Below, one piece after another: positions 51,957-62,158 of a stretch of 64,000 nucleotides of DNA. Each line of letters starts with the position of its first letter. Position 1 is the first letter of the stretch. The translations under genes were made by a program, and so were the position numbers. This DNA comes from Virgibacillus phasianinus (GTDB lineage Bacteria > Bacillota > Bacilli > Bacillales > Amphibacillaceae), in assembly GCF_002216775.1 (NCBI RefSeq), contig NZ_CP022315.1, positions 186,001 to 250,000 on the forward strand, written 5' to 3'. Below the pieces are notes generated by a model, which did no database searches, was not told the origin of the DNA, and worked only from the letters and a program-made list of their open reading frames with translations.

Positions 51957-53095
51957 AGAACAAAAAACTAGCGATTCTGCTAATCGGTCTCATAATCATC
52001 TTAACTGGATGCTTACCATCCAAAGAGATTGAAGGCCTTGGCATTATTAATACAAGAGGGATTGATACACTGGACGATGGGAATCTAGAGACAACAATTG
52101 TTTATTTTCAGTTTGATAAACAATCAAAGAACATTACTAAAATTGTATCCGGACAGGGAAAGACGGTAAAAGGGGCGCGAACAAATGCCAATTTTAAGAC
52201 TAACTTTGAACTGACTGCTGGTCAGATTCGACTGGAGATTTACGGGAGGGAAGCTGCTGAAAAAGGGATCTTGCCATACCTTGATACACTGGGTCGTGAT
52301 GCTAAAGTTGCAGATACGATGTTCCTCGCGGTAAGCGATACTACAGCAAAAGATGTAATAAAAATGGGACAGAAGGATCCACAAACAAATGTTGGCCACT
52401 ACTTATACCGTTTAATCGAACAATCCATAATACATGATGTAGTCCCCCGGATGACCTTGCAGGACTTCATTCATGCCTTTTATGATGTAGGCAAGGACCC
52501 TATTATGCCAATTTTAAAGATCTCAAAAAAAAGACCTTATTTATACGCTGTGGGGCTTTTTAAAAACGATCAGCTTGTCGGTCAAATACCGGCAGAAGAT
52601 GCTTTTCTGATAAATATGCTTGAGAAAAAGGTTAAGACAACTCAATTGGAATTAGAACTTCCGCTTAAACCCTTTGAGAAATACATCCAAAAACCAGGGG
52701 GGAAAAAAAGCGATGAGAAGACATTTAGTGTATTAATCAGCGTATTAAATGGTAAAGGCAAAATGGACGTTGTTGATATGAATAGTCTTACCTTTAAAAC
52801 AGATATACAAATGGAATTACGCTTACTTGAATTAACAAAAGAAATCAGGATTAAAAGTCCAAAGGTAAGGGCATTATTTGAAAAAGAGATTGAAAAAAGT
52901 ATCGCAAAACAATATCAGGATTTGTTAGCTAATGTGCAAGAACTTGGTGTTGATCCGTTTGGATATGGAAACGTTTATCGAGTTCATAAAAAGAATGGAG
53001 AACTGAAAAGTAAAGAATGGAGAAATATCCTGCCAGATATTAACGTAAAGTTCCATGTCGATGCAAAAATTGTTCAGCATGGTATTACAAAGTAG
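51953..53095 (+). CDS. GerC-type germinant receptor lipoprotein
   Basis: A 380-residue Ger(x)C lipoprotein: signal peptide ending in LTGC (Cys20), then the family domain (GIINTRGIDTLDDG, GREAAEKGILPYLDTLGRD, IPAEDAFLINML). It anchors the receptor to the outer face of the inner spore membrane. The GTG start overlaps the B stop (GTGA). A-B-C order is that of gerA rather than gerK of B. subtilis. A strong terminator follows. Confidence 0.92.
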   Translation: MKNKKLAILLIGLIIILTGCLPSKEIEGLGIINTRGIDTLDDGNLETTIVYFQFDKQSKNITKIVSGQGKTVKGARTNANFKTNFELTAGQIRLEIYGREAAEKGILPYLDTLGRDAKVADTMFLAVSDTTAKDVIKMGQKDPQTNVGHYLYRLIEQSIIHDVVPRMTLQDFIHAFYDVGKDPIMPILKISKKRPYLYAVGLFKNDQLVGQIPAEDAFLINMLEKKVKTTQLELELPLKPFEKYIQKPGGKKSDEKTFSVLISVLNGKGKMDVVDMNSLTFKTDIQMELRLLELTKEIRIKSPKVRALFEKEIEKSIAKQYQDLLANVQELGVDPFGYGNVYRVHKKNGELKSKEWRNILPDINVKFHVDAKIVQHGITK

Positions 53096-53096
53096 A

Positions 53097-53130
53097 AAAT
53101 ACGCCCACAAACGTAATTGTGGGCGTATTT
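53097..53130. terminator. Terminator between the ger operon and the aldo/keto reductase gene
   Basis: AAATACGCCCACAA and TTGTGGGCGTATTT pair perfectly; it serves convergent genes. Confidence 0.88.
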
Positions 53131-53131
53131 A

Positions 53132-53956
53132 TTACAAGCCTTTAGTGTTATCGGGATGAGAACCAATTCTCAGATTTTCATTCATTTGATCCATATATTT
53201 CTTATCTTCAGGTGAAATTTCAAAATCAAATACAGCAGCGTTTTCCTTTTGGCGGGAAGCATTAGTTGATTTCGGTATAACGATTAAATTGTTTTCCAAA
53301 TGCCATCTAATTATTAACTGGGCAACTGACTTGTCATATTTACCTGCCATTTTAACCAGCGCCGAATCATCTAAATATTTTGCCCGGCCAAGCGGGGACC
53401 AGGATTCAACTGCAATATGATGTTCCCGGCAATAATCAACCGTGCTTTTTTGGGTCAGCTTAGGGTGTAATTCAATTTGGTCAACTACTGGAGTTTCATT
53501 AGCAGTTTTAGCTAATTCCCCTAAATGATGATCCAAAAAGTTACTCACTCCTATTGCACGTGTTTGCCTTTTTTCATAAACTTTTTCCAACGCCTTCCAA
53601 GTTTCCGGGAAAACATCTGGTACTGGCCAATGAATTAGGAACAAATCCAAATATTCAAATCCTAACTTGTCCATGCTCCGGTCAAATGCCTTTAGGGTGT
53701 TTTCATACCCCTGATCATCATTCCATACCTTACTCGTAACAAAGATTTCTTCCCGGGGGATCCCTGAATTATGAACAGCCTTCCCAACCCCTTCTTCATT
53801 GCCATAGAAACTTGCAGTATCAATATGGCGGTATCCTAAATCAAGTGCGCTTGAAACTGTATCATATACTTGCTCTTCCGGAACCTTATATACACCAAGG
53901 CCTAATCTTGGAATAGTAATTCCGTTATGCAATTTCTTTGTACTAGACAAATCCAA
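53132..53956 (-). CDS. Aldo/keto reductase (YtbE/YvgN-like)
   Basis: A 274-residue NADPH-dependent reductase with the tetrad Asp and Tyr in HIDTASFYGNEEGVG, Lys in FVTSKVWNDD and His in LFLIHWPVPDV, and the cofactor motif IPKSTNASRQKEN. It probably reduces small aldehydes such as methylglyoxal, as YvgN does. TTG at 53956 is preferred, 9 bases after AAGGGATGA; the ATG at 53965 lies directly on that site. Confidence 0.88.
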   Translation of the reverse strand: MDLSSTKKLHNGITIPRLGLGVYKVPEEQVYDTVSSALDLGYRHIDTASFYGNEEGVGKAVHNSGIPREEIFVTSKVWNDDQGYENTLKAFDRSMDKLGFEYLDLFLIHWPVPDVFPETWKALEKVYEKRQTRAIGVSNFLDHHLGELAKTANETPVVDQIELHPKLTQKSTVDYCREHHIAVESWSPLGRAKYLDDSALVKMAGKYDKSVAQLIIRWHLENNLIVIPKSTNASRQKENAAVFDFEISPEDKKYMDQMNENLRIGSHPDNTKGL

Positions 53957-54097
53957 TATGATCATCCCTTTAAATTTTAGTTATTATTTCCATAATAGCA
54001 TAGTGAAGCAAACCATCCTAAAAAGGAAACTTCAGTCATTGAACTCTTTCTTTCCTCACTTAAATATGTCGATTTTGTGACTTAGCATATTTTCCAA

Positions 54098-54149
54098 TTG
54101 AATCTACATCTTATCCTTGTTATTATAAAATAGTTCACTTATTAAACTA
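54098..54149 (+). promoter_or_regulatory. Promoter of the MarR-MMPL operon with a palindromic operator
   Basis: TTGAAT (54098-54103), 17 bp, TATTAT (54121-54126). The near-palindrome TAGTTCACTTATTAAACTA (54131-54149) covers the expected start of transcription, and GTTCA/TGAAC recur at 54133 and 54158. A MarR-family site is inferred. Confidence 0.55.
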
Positions 54150-54232
54150 TTCATTAATTGAACCTTTTTAGATAAAAGAAAATGAAACTGGCTCAATTGC
54201 CAGCGCTTTTGTAATTGGAGGTATTAAAAACT

Positions 54233-54679
54233 ATGGACATATATACGCTAATTAGTCGTTATCAAACTGCCATGAACACGATTTATCGTGGAGTAAACAG
54301 TATTTTAAAGGAAAAGATACATTCCGATATTACCACAGACCAGTTTTCAACTCTGCAGTACATCCGAAATCATGAAACATGTACCTCAACGGAAATAGCA
54401 CATGCTTTTGGGGTTGGCAAAAGTGCAGTTACAGCCCAAATAAACCGGCTATTTGACAAGGATCTTATTGAGAGAAACCGTGATCAAGCTGACCGCAGGA
54501 ACGTCTACTTGTATGTTACACCTAAAGGACTTAAGCTGGTGGATTTTACCGAAAAAGAGGTATACGCAGTTATTGGGGATCAGCTTTCGCATTTTGATAA
54601 AGAAGAGATCACTATGTTTATCCAGTCCATTGAGAAGTTAGCAAATGTAATGGATAATAAAGAAGGAGATAGATCATGA
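54233..54679 (+). CDS. MarR-family regulator (YdgG-like)
   Basis: A 148-residue winged-helix regulator: TDQFSTLQYIRNHETCTSTE, GVGKSAVTAQINRLFDKDL as recognition helix and RDQADRRNVYLYVTPKG as wing. Its stop overlaps the start of the MMPL gene by 4 bases, the same arrangement as ydgG-ydgH in B. subtilis. It probably represses the operon from the palindrome at 54131-54149. ATG at 54233 follows GGAGG by 11 bases. Confidence 0.88.
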   Translation: MDIYTLISRYQTAMNTIYRGVNSILKEKIHSDITTDQFSTLQYIRNHETCTSTEIAHAFGVGKSAVTAQINRLFDKDLIERNRDQADRRNVYLYVTPKGLKLVDFTEKEVYAVIGDQLSHFDKEEITMFIQSIEKLANVMDNKEGDRS

Positions 54680-57600
54680 AACAAATTATACGTTTTCGCT
54701 GGGTAATTGCTATTCTATGGTTAGCTGTTGCTGCTTCGTTATTTATCTTTTCACCTAACCTGCAGGAGCTTGTCCGCGAAAAAGGGCAAATTACAATACC
54801 GGAAGATTCGCCTTCCCAGGAAGCGAATGCATTATTAGAACAAATGTCATCCGGTAATTCGGAAAACACAACAAGTGCCGTGCTGGTTTTCCATGATGAT
54901 AATGGATTGGATAAAAATGAAAAAGATGAAGTGTCAAAAGCAATTAATCAATTACAGGATAATAAAGATAAACTTGGACTATCCGATATATTAGCATTTA
55001 ATAAGGATCCAAAAATTGCTGAACAGACGGTATCTAAAGATGGAACAACCATTTTGGTGCCTTTTGATGTGTCATTGGAAGACCAGGAAGTTGATGAATC
55101 ACGCGAAAAAATAAATCAAACAGTGAACGATATTGAGGTCGAACATCATTTAACAGGTGAAGAATACATTCAACTTGATATTACGAAAAACTCAGAGGAA
55201 GGTTTACAACGAACAGAATTTATCACGGTTGGGTTGATTTTAATCATCCTGTTTGTTGTCTTTAAATCCTTTGTTGCACCGTTTATTCCACTATTAACAG
55301 TTGGAATCAGTTATTTAGCAGCACAAGGAGTCGTTTCCATTCTAGCCGATACCGTTGGGTTTCCTCTTTCCACGTTTACGCAAATCTTTATGGTGGCTGT
55401 CATGTTTGGGATTGGAACCGACTACTGTATTTTGTTGATTAGCAGATTTAAAGAAGAAATTACCCATCAGGAGTCTGTGAAAGATGCTGTATTAGCAACA
55501 TACAAATCAGCAGGAAAAACGATTTTCTTTGCTGGAATAGCCGTCTTGGTTGGTTTCGCAACAATAGGATTATCAACCTTTTCCCTTTATCAATCAGGTG
55601 TAGCGGTTGCAGTTGGTGTAGCCGTTGTACTTATTGCTTTAACCACAATTGTACCTTTTTTCCTGGTTGTTTTAGGCAAAAAATTATTTTGGCCATTTGA
55701 TAAAAACGTTTCACATAAGGAAAGTAAGATATGGAAATCTGCTGGATTATTCTCATGGGCACGTCCAGTCATTGCGTTACTCATCGTAGCAGTAATCACA
55801 TTGCCATTTTTGCTAACCTATGACGGTGACAAATCATATAATTCCCTAGAGGAAATTGGGGATGAATACGGTTCTGTAAAAGCATTTAACTGGACTGCTG
55901 ACAGCTTTGGACCGGGACAAACGATGCCAACAACTGTAGTTCTAAAAACAGAAAAACCCATTGACTCAGTTGAAGACTATCAGGATATTGCAACAATATC
56001 ACAGGAAATAGCAAAAATGGATGGTGTAGGGCAGGTTCGAAGTGCGACTAGACCAGCTGGCGAAATTATTGAAGATTTCCTCGTAAAAAATCAAACAGGT
56101 CAATTAGCTGGCGGCATAGGTCAAAGCACCGAAGGAATTAAAGAAATTCAAAAGGGTCTGGCGAAAGCATCAAAAGAACTGCAAAATGCAACACCTAAAC
56201 TTGAAGATGCACAAAATGGTGTCGATCAATTAATGGAAGGCACACAATCAGCAAACAATGGTATTGGTGATATTAGTAATGCACTTGCTAAAATCCAAAA
56301 TGGAATCAAATCCGGTTCACAGGGCGCAGCAGAAATTAAAAGTAATCTGCAAACCATTAAAAGTAATCTTGATCAAACAATCGCCGGAAACCGTAAATTG
56401 CTGTCTGGCTATCAGCAGCTTGCTGATGGTCTAGGAAACTTTGGCAGTTCACAAAGTACAAATGCAAAGGACCTTGATCAACTTAAAGGTACGCTAACTA
56501 GTGCCAAGGAAAACATTACAGCTAATAAAAAAATTGCCGAGCAATCCAATCCCGATTTAAAACAAAACAAAGAGTTTATTGCAAACTATAAGACATCAAT
56601 CGCTCAAATCAATGGGACAATTGATGGCATAACTAAATTGCAAGACAAACTCGGAAAACTTGCAGGTGCACAATCCCAAATCCAAAATAAGGTTATCGCA
56701 CCGCTTACCAAGCTGAATGCTGGATTTAGTGACTCTATCGCTGGTCAGGAACAGCTGTCACAAGGAATTGGCAAGTTAATTGGTGGTATTGAACAATTAC
56801 AAGCCGGATTAAATAAAGCTGCAGATGGCCAAGGACAGGTAATCAATAATATTCCAAGTCTGCAAGATGGCCTATCACAAATTTATGGCGGTCAAAAAGA
56901 ATTGAAAAAAGCTTTTGCAGATATGCAGGGACAGTTAAGTCAGCTCTCAACTGGACTTGGTAAAAGTTCGGATGGATTAGAGGAAATTTACGATGGTCTT
57001 TCCGAAGTGGAACGTTACCTTGGTGACTTTAATGCAGAAGGCAGCAATCCTGCCGTAGTTATTCCTAAACAGGCTTTAGAAGATGATGCATTTATCGAAG
57101 GAACCAAGCCTTATATTTCGGAAGATAAAACGATAGCTAAATTCGATGTGGTTTTGAAAGATAACCCTTATTCATCTGAAGCGATTGCGATGGTTGATAA
57201 AATTGATGATACGGTAAACAATGCAAAAGATGGAACTGTATTTGCAAATAGTGATCCGAAGCTGGGTGGAATAAGCAGTACTAACCATGATCTTAAAAAT
57301 ATTTCGGATGAAGATTACTCTAGAACAGTCATGTTAATGATTATCGGTTTATTTATCGTACTGGTAATTATGTTACGGTCGATTGTTATCCCGATTTATT
57401 TAATTGGATCACTTGTTTTAACGTATTTCACATCCCTTGGGGTTACCGAAGTTATTTTCGTCAACATACTTGGCTATGATGGATTATCATGGGCAATACC
57501 ATTCTTTGGCTTTGTCATGTTGATGGCTCTGGGAATTGACTACAGTATATTCTTAATGGACCGCTTCAAAGAATATACAGAAATTCCTATTAAGGAAGCG

Positions 57601-57825
57601 TTAATCAATTCAATGAAAAACATGGGAACTGTTATTATCTCGGCCGCGGTCATACTTGGTGGAACATTCGGTGCAATGCTGCCATCTGGCGTCTTATCTC
57701 TCTTAGAAATCGCAACAGTGGTTCTAACAGGATTATTCCTTTACGCCTTTGTAATGCTGCCGCTATTCGTACCAGTCATGGTTCGGATTTTCGGTAAAAT
57801 TAACTGGTGGCCGTTTAGAAGATAG
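54676..57825 (+). CDS. ydgH: MMPL-family RND transporter (YdgH-like)
   Basis: A 1049-residue exporter with two MMPL halves of six helices each. Helix 1 is at about 9-27; VMFGIGTDYCILLISRFKEE and LMALGIDYSIFLMDRFKEY carry the family's GxDYxxxxxxR motifs. The second extracytoplasmic loop (about 475-800) is a very long Gln/Asn/Gly-rich coiled region with repeated GLxxLxxG-type units, as in YhgE/Pip-like proteins. It likely exports lipids or toxic compounds. Co-transcribed with the MarR gene. Confidence 0.9.
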   Translation: MKQIIRFRWVIAILWLAVAASLFIFSPNLQELVREKGQITIPEDSPSQEANALLEQMSSGNSENTTSAVLVFHDDNGLDKNEKDEVSKAINQLQDNKDKLGLSDILAFNKDPKIAEQTVSKDGTTILVPFDVSLEDQEVDESREKINQTVNDIEVEHHLTGEEYIQLDITKNSEEGLQRTEFITVGLILIILFVVFKSFVAPFIPLLTVGISYLAAQGVVSILADTVGFPLSTFTQIFMVAVMFGIGTDYCILLISRFKEEITHQESVKDAVLATYKSAGKTIFFAGIAVLVGFATIGLSTFSLYQSGVAVAVGVAVVLIALTTIVPFFLVVLGKKLFWPFDKNVSHKESKIWKSAGLFSWARPVIALLIVAVITLPFLLTYDGDKSYNSLEEIGDEYGSVKAFNWTADSFGPGQTMPTTVVLKTEKPIDSVEDYQDIATISQEIAKMDGVGQVRSATRPAGEIIEDFLVKNQTGQLAGGIGQSTEGIKEIQKGLAKASKELQNATPKLEDAQNGVDQLMEGTQSANNGIGDISNALAKIQNGIKSGSQGAAEIKSNLQTIKSNLDQTIAGNRKLLSGYQQLADGLGNFGSSQSTNAKDLDQLKGTLTSAKENITANKKIAEQSNPDLKQNKEFIANYKTSIAQINGTIDGITKLQDKLGKLAGAQSQIQNKVIAPLTKLNAGFSDSIAGQEQLSQGIGKLIGGIEQLQAGLNKAADGQGQVINNIPSLQDGLSQIYGGQKELKKAFADMQGQLSQLSTGLGKSSDGLEEIYDGLSEVERYLGDFNAEGSNPAVVIPKQALEDDAFIEGTKPYISEDKTIAKFDVVLKDNPYSSEAIAMVDKIDDTVNNAKDGTVFANSDPKLGGISSTNHDLKNISDEDYSRTVMLMIIGLFIVLVIMLRSIVIPIYLIGSLVLTYFTSLGVTEVIFVNILGYDGLSWAIPFFGFVMLMALGIDYSIFLMDRFKEYTEIPIKEALINSMKNMGTVIISAAVILGGTFGAMLPSGVLSLLEIATVVLTGLFLYAFVMLPLFVPVMVRIFGKINWWPFRR

Positions 57826-57832
57826 ATAAATC

Positions 57833-57874
57833 AAAAACACCCTCATTACTTTAATGTAATGAGGATGTTTTTTT
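57833..57874 (+). terminator. Terminator of the MarR-MMPL operon
   Basis: AACACCCTCATTAC and GTAATGAGGATGTT pair with one wobble and end in a T-run. Confidence 0.85.
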
Positions 57875-57896
57875 ACAAGATCAGAAAGTATAAACC

Positions 57897-58026
57897 AAAA
57901 TATGTCTAGCTCCAGCGCCCAGAAGCTGCCGTCATAAGCAATGGACACTACGAACGCTAAACCCATGCGTTCTACGGTCCCTTGCTTATGCGTCCGCTTC
58001 TAAACGGGGCGCTTTCGCTTTTCTTA
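57897..58026. repeat. Intergenic palindromic repeat, family A reference copy
   Basis: Starts AAAATATGTCTAGCTCCAGC and ends GGGGCGCTTTCGCTTTTC. Arms AGCGCCCAGAAGC and GCTTCTAAACGGGGCGCT form the outer stem and ATAAGCAATGG with CCCTTGCTTAT the inner one. The same type is common between genes of Bacillaceae. Confidence 0.65.
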
Positions 58027-59097
58027 TTTCTTACTTACTTCTTTAATGATTTCAATTACTCGGTCTTTGGCTTTTTCACTTTGGTAGGATTCCATGTTGG
58101 TTTTCATAACCAATCCCTGCTCTTTTAATTGAAGCAGTTCATTAACTAGGGTCTCTTCATTCATTGATTCTTCTTCCATAACGCGTGCATATCTTTTCTC
58201 TGTGAATGACTTAGCATTGATGATTTGATCTCCTCTGCTCGACCCTTTAGATAATGGGACAAGCAGCATTGGAATTCGTAATGACAGAAATTCAAATATT
58301 GCATTTGAACCCGCACGGGAAAGAACAAAATCAGTCGCAGCGAATAGATCATTTAATTCTTCGTTAACATATTCAAACTGCTTGTATCCCGGCCGATCGA
58401 AGGTGGAATCTGTTTTGCCAATTCCACAAAGATGAATGATTTGAAACTCTTTTAGCAGTTTATCAAGACCTGCACGGACACTTTCATTTATCTTGATTGA
58501 TCCGCCGCTCCCCCCCATTATTAGTAATACAGGCTTATTATTTGTAAATCCGCATAACGCAAACCCTTTTTTCTTATTGCCCTGAAATAGTTCATCCCGA
58601 ACAACCGCTCCTACATACTCTGCCTTTTGTTCAGGAAGATAGTTCATTGTTTCAGGAAATGTGGCAAGAACTTTATTGACAAACGGAATGGCAATTTTAT
58701 TAGCAAGTCCAGGTGTAAAATCAGATTCATGAACCACTGTCGGGACACGCCGTACCTTGGCAGCTAGCACCACTGGTACAGATACAAAGCCACCCTTCGA
58801 AAAGATAACGGATGGTCTGGACTTCCCGATAATACGCCAAGCCTGCAGGGTTCCTTTTAACACCTTAAAAGGATCCTTTACGTTCTCCTTGGACATATAA
58901 CGACGCAGTTTTCCTGTAGAAATTGGGTGGTATGTTACACCATCAAGTTTTTCAATCAGCTGGCGTTCGATTCCATCTTTTGAACCTATATAATTTATCT
59001 CCCATCCTTGCCGCTTAAAAATAGGGATAACTGCTAAATTTACAATCACATGGCCTGCTGTACCACCACCGGTAAACAGAATACTCTTTTTATTCAT
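58024..59097 (-). CDS. murG: MurG-like N-acetylglucosaminyltransferase
   Basis: A 357-residue GT28 glycosyltransferase that adds GlcNAc to lipid I in peptidoglycan synthesis. It has LFTGGGTAGHV (loop 1), SKGGFVSVP (loop 2), VVHESDFTPGLANK, IMGGSGGS (loop 3) and FVLSRAGSNAIFEFL (UDP binding). The HESD in place of HEQN and its isolation from the mur-fts cluster suggest a second, accessory MurG (undecaprenyldiphospho-muramoylpentapeptide transferase 2). Divergent from the MATE gene. Confidence 0.87.
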   Translation of the reverse strand: MNKKSILFTGGGTAGHVIVNLAVIPIFKRQGWEINYIGSKDGIERQLIEKLDGVTYHPISTGKLRRYMSKENVKDPFKVLKGTLQAWRIIGKSRPSVIFSKGGFVSVPVVLAAKVRRVPTVVHESDFTPGLANKIAIPFVNKVLATFPETMNYLPEQKAEYVGAVVRDELFQGNKKKGFALCGFTNNKPVLLIMGGSGGSIKINESVRAGLDKLLKEFQIIHLCGIGKTDSTFDRPGYKQFEYVNEELNDLFAATDFVLSRAGSNAIFEFLSLRIPMLLVPLSKGSSRGDQIINAKSFTEKRYARVMEEESMNEETLVNELLQLKEQGLVMKTNMESYQSEKAKDRVIEIIKEVSKK

Positions 59098-59209
59098 TTA
59101 TTGAAATTCCCTTCTTTCGAATTACGAAATAACACGGTATAATTGCATTTATATTCACAGCAATCACTTATTTATACTAGTAGAAAATCAAAGAAAAAGG
59201 AAGACTTTT

Positions 59210-60562
59210 ATGTATGAAACATCAACGATAAAAGAAAAGCTAAAACTGTTTACAATTATTTTAATACCTATTCTGGTTACCCAAGTTAGCATGTATCTCA
59301 TGAACTTTTTCGATACCGTCATGTCCGGTCAGGCTGGTGCTGTGGACTTAGCCGGTGTCGCGATAGGTTCCAGTTTGTGGGTTCCCATTTTTACAGGAAT
59401 TAACGGAATCCTTCTTGCAATCACCCCCATTATCGCACACCTAGTTGGCGCAAAGGCTGACCACGAAATTGCCAGAAAGGTTCAACAAGGTGTTTATCTC
59501 GCAACAGTACTTGCAATTTTAGTTGTTGTGGCAGGAGCCTTTTTATTAAACCCTATTTTAAATGCAATGGACCTCGAGACCGGTGTAAGGCATACCGCTA
59601 AGTATTACATTATATGGCTGGTTACGGGTATTGTTCCGCTATTCATTTTCAATACATTACGTTGTTTTATTGATGCACTTGGACAAACAAAAATCTCAAT
59701 GATGATTATTCTAATCTCGTTACCAATAAATATATTCTTTAATTATATGTTTATTTTTGGCAAATTTGGTGTTCCGGCTTTTGGCGGTATCGGAGCAGGT
59801 ATTGCGACAGCCCTTACCTACTGGCTTGTTTGCTTTATCGCTTTTGGCATCCTATCTAAATTAAGTCCATTTAAAAACTATCATCTCTTTTCCGGCTGGG
59901 TGAAACCTTCCTTGGCTGAATGGTGGGAGCAATTAAAGATTGGTATCCCGATAGGGTTTTCGATCTTTTTCGAAACGAGCATATTTTCAGCCGTAACCCT
60001 GTTTATGAGTGTTTACAGTACGTATACAATTGCAGCACACCAAGCCGCAATCAACTTCGCATCATTGTTGTATATGATACCGCTCAGTGTCGGCATGGCA
60101 TTGACGATAGCGGTAGGCTACGAGCTCGGGGGCAAACGCTTCGGTGAGGCCCGGACCTACGGATATATTGGAATTAGTGGCGGGTTATTTATTGCCCTTT
60201 TCGCCGGCCTTGTACTTTATGTATTTAATGATATGGTTGCAAACCTTTATACCGATAATGCAGAGGTAGTGGAATTAACTAAACACTTTATCTATTACGC
60301 AATATTCTTCCAGCTGGCAGATGCCTTTGGCGCACCAATCCAGGGAGCACTAAGAGGTTATAAGGACGTTAATATAACATTGATAACATCATTCGTATCG
60401 TATTGGGTCATTGGATTGCCAAGCGGCTGGTTATTAGCAAACTACACTCCGCTTGAACCATTTGGATATTGGGTTGGAATTATCATTGGATTAAGCTGCG
60501 GAGCTGTTGCACTATTGTGGCGGCTATTGCATTTACAAAAAAAACAACGGGCTTACGAATAA
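59210..60562 (+). CDS. MATE family efflux transporter
   Basis: A 450-residue membrane protein with 12 helices in two MATE repeats: MNFFDTVMSGQAGAVDLAGV in helix 2, ALGQTKISMMI after helix 5, PIGFSIFFETSIFSAVTLF at the start of the second half. Such pumps expel cationic drugs using sodium or proton gradients. Its stop codon lies in the stem of its own terminator. AAAGGAAG precedes the ATG. Confidence 0.9.
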   Translation: MYETSTIKEKLKLFTIILIPILVTQVSMYLMNFFDTVMSGQAGAVDLAGVAIGSSLWVPIFTGINGILLAITPIIAHLVGAKADHEIARKVQQGVYLATVLAILVVVAGAFLLNPILNAMDLETGVRHTAKYYIIWLVTGIVPLFIFNTLRCFIDALGQTKISMMIILISLPINIFFNYMFIFGKFGVPAFGGIGAGIATALTYWLVCFIAFGILSKLSPFKNYHLFSGWVKPSLAEWWEQLKIGIPIGFSIFFETSIFSAVTLFMSVYSTYTIAAHQAAINFASLLYMIPLSVGMALTIAVGYELGGKRFGEARTYGYIGISGGLFIALFAGLVLYVFNDMVANLYTDNAEVVELTKHFIYYAIFFQLADAFGAPIQGALRGYKDVNITLITSFVSYWVIGLPSGWLLANYTPLEPFGYWVGIIIGLSCGAVALLWRLLHLQKKQRAYE

Positions 60563-60576
60563 GCCCGTTGTTTTTG
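60539..60576. terminator. Bidirectional terminator overlapping the MATE gene end
   Basis: AAAACAACGGGCTTA and TAAGCCCGTTGTTTT pair perfectly around CGAA; the MATE stop codon (60560-60562) opens the second arm. Confidence 0.87.
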
Positions 60577-60585
60577 TAATCTGCA

Positions 60586-62004
60586 TTACAGTCCTAAAAT
60601 TGCTTTTGTTTCCAGATATTCTTCAATACCAAAGTCGCCCCATTCACGGCCAATGCCGGACTGCTTATAACCGCCAAATGGCGCTGTAAAGTCTGCCGCA
60701 GCATTATTTACTGTAATGCGCCCAGCCTTTATGCCATGTGCTACTTTACTTAATGTTTCATGGTTATTACCAATAACATAGCCCGCTAAACCATATACGG
60801 TATCATTTGAAATTTCAATCGCTTCATCAAGCGTATCATACGAAATAATGGACATGACTGGTCCAAAAATCTCTTCCTGTGCAATAGCCATGCTATTTTT
60901 CACATCTGTAAAAATAGTTGGCCGTGCATAGAATCCTTTATCAATACCCTCAGGTTTGCCAGTTCCGCCAGCAATCAGGTTAGCACCTTCATCAATTCCT
61001 TTTTCAATATAGGATTGAACAGTATCCCACTGTTTTTTCGAAATAAGCGGTCCGATAAACGATTTCTCCCGAGGACTTCCAACTGGAAATTTCGGTAGCA
61101 CATTGAGTACTGCTTCTTCAAATTCTTTCTTAATGGAGGAAGGCACAATAATTCGAGTAGCAGCGGAACATACTTGACCCGTGTTCATCGCAATATGGTT
61201 GACAGCTCCTTTTGCCGCCTTCTCAATGTCTGCGTCTTCCAGCACTACTAACGGTGATTTTCCACCTAGTTCAAGCGCAAAGTTTTTAATTGTTTCTGAT
61301 GCGTTTTTCATGATTTTTTGGCCGGTGGCTACGGAACCTGTAAATGATACAAAGTCGATATCAGGGTGTGAACTGATACCATCACCAATAACATCCCCAG
61401 TACCGTTTACCAGATTGAAAACACCTTTTGGCACGCCAACTGCATCAAAAATCTCAGCCAAAATGATTGCCGCATATGGTGTCATTTCTGATGGTTTTAA
61501 AATAACAGGACTACCAGCAGCAAATGCACTGGCAATTTTTGTAGTTGTTTGGTTTGTTGGGAAATTCCATGGTGTAATAAGTCCACTTACACCTATTGTT
61601 TCCTTCACAATCTTGTGGCCGCCGCGGTCTTCTGAAAACGAAAAGTCTTTAAGGGCCTTTGCAGCCTCGGAAAAGTGCTGATAACCCATGTTATAATGGA
61701 CCTTTTCTGACATTTTAAGTGGTGAACCAAGTTCATCAGTAATGGTCTCGACAATATCATCTTTCCGTTTCTCGTACTCAGCAGTTATCTTCTCAAGTAA
61801 CTCAATCCGCTCTTCTTTCGTTGTATTTGAAAAAGAAGGCAATGCAGCTTTTGCTGCCTCTACAGCCTTGTCCAGGTCCTCTCTTGTCCCCAAGCTGATT
61901 TTGCCAATAACTTCCTCTGTAGCCGGGTTGATAACATCCATTGTTTCAGATCCAGATGATGCTACCCATTCCCCATTAATATAATGCTTTAATTCGTTAC
62001 GCAT
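60586..62004 (-). CDS. Aldehyde dehydrogenase family protein
   Basis: A 472-residue NAD(P)-dependent aldehyde dehydrogenase: [39 protein letters not shown], catalytic Glu in [16 protein letters not shown] and catalytic Cys in [11 protein letters not shown], with [11 protein letters not shown]. It resembles the DhaS/YcbD type. The substrate is unknown; betaine aldehyde is possible in an osmotolerant host but no choline dehydrogenase gene is adjacent. Confidence 0.88.
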   Translation of the reverse strand: MRNELKHYINGEWVASSGSETMDVINPATEEVIGKISLGTREDLDKAVEAAKAALPSFSNTTKEERIELLEKITAEYEKRKDDIVETITDELGSPLKMSEKVHYNMGYQHFSEAAKALKDFSFSEDRGGHKIVKETIGVSGLITPWNFPTNQTTTKIASAFAAGSPVILKPSEMTPYAAIILAEIFDAVGVPKGVFNLVNGTGDVIGDGISSHPDIDFVSFTGSVATGQKIMKNASETIKNFALELGGKSPLVVLEDADIEKAAKGAVNHIAMNTGQVCSAATRIIVPSSIKKEFEEAVLNVLPKFPVGSPREKSFIGPLISKKQWDTVQSYIEKGIDEGANLIAGGTGKPEGIDKGFYARPTIFTDVKNSMAIAQEEIFGPVMSIISYDTLDEAIEISNDTVYGLAGYVIGNNHETLSKVAHGIKAGRITVNNAAADFTAPFGGYKQSGIGREWGDFGIEEYLETKAILGL

Positions 62005-62158
62005 GATAAAATATCCCCTTTTTTTAAACAGTTTCTAAATCCCTCTATATGTTCTTTTACCTTAATTGGCTTATGTAAAACATAGATGATTGAAAGGTGT
62101 GAAACAAGTTCCAAGGAATCATAAAGCTTCCGCAATTTCCATTTTACAGAAAAAAACG

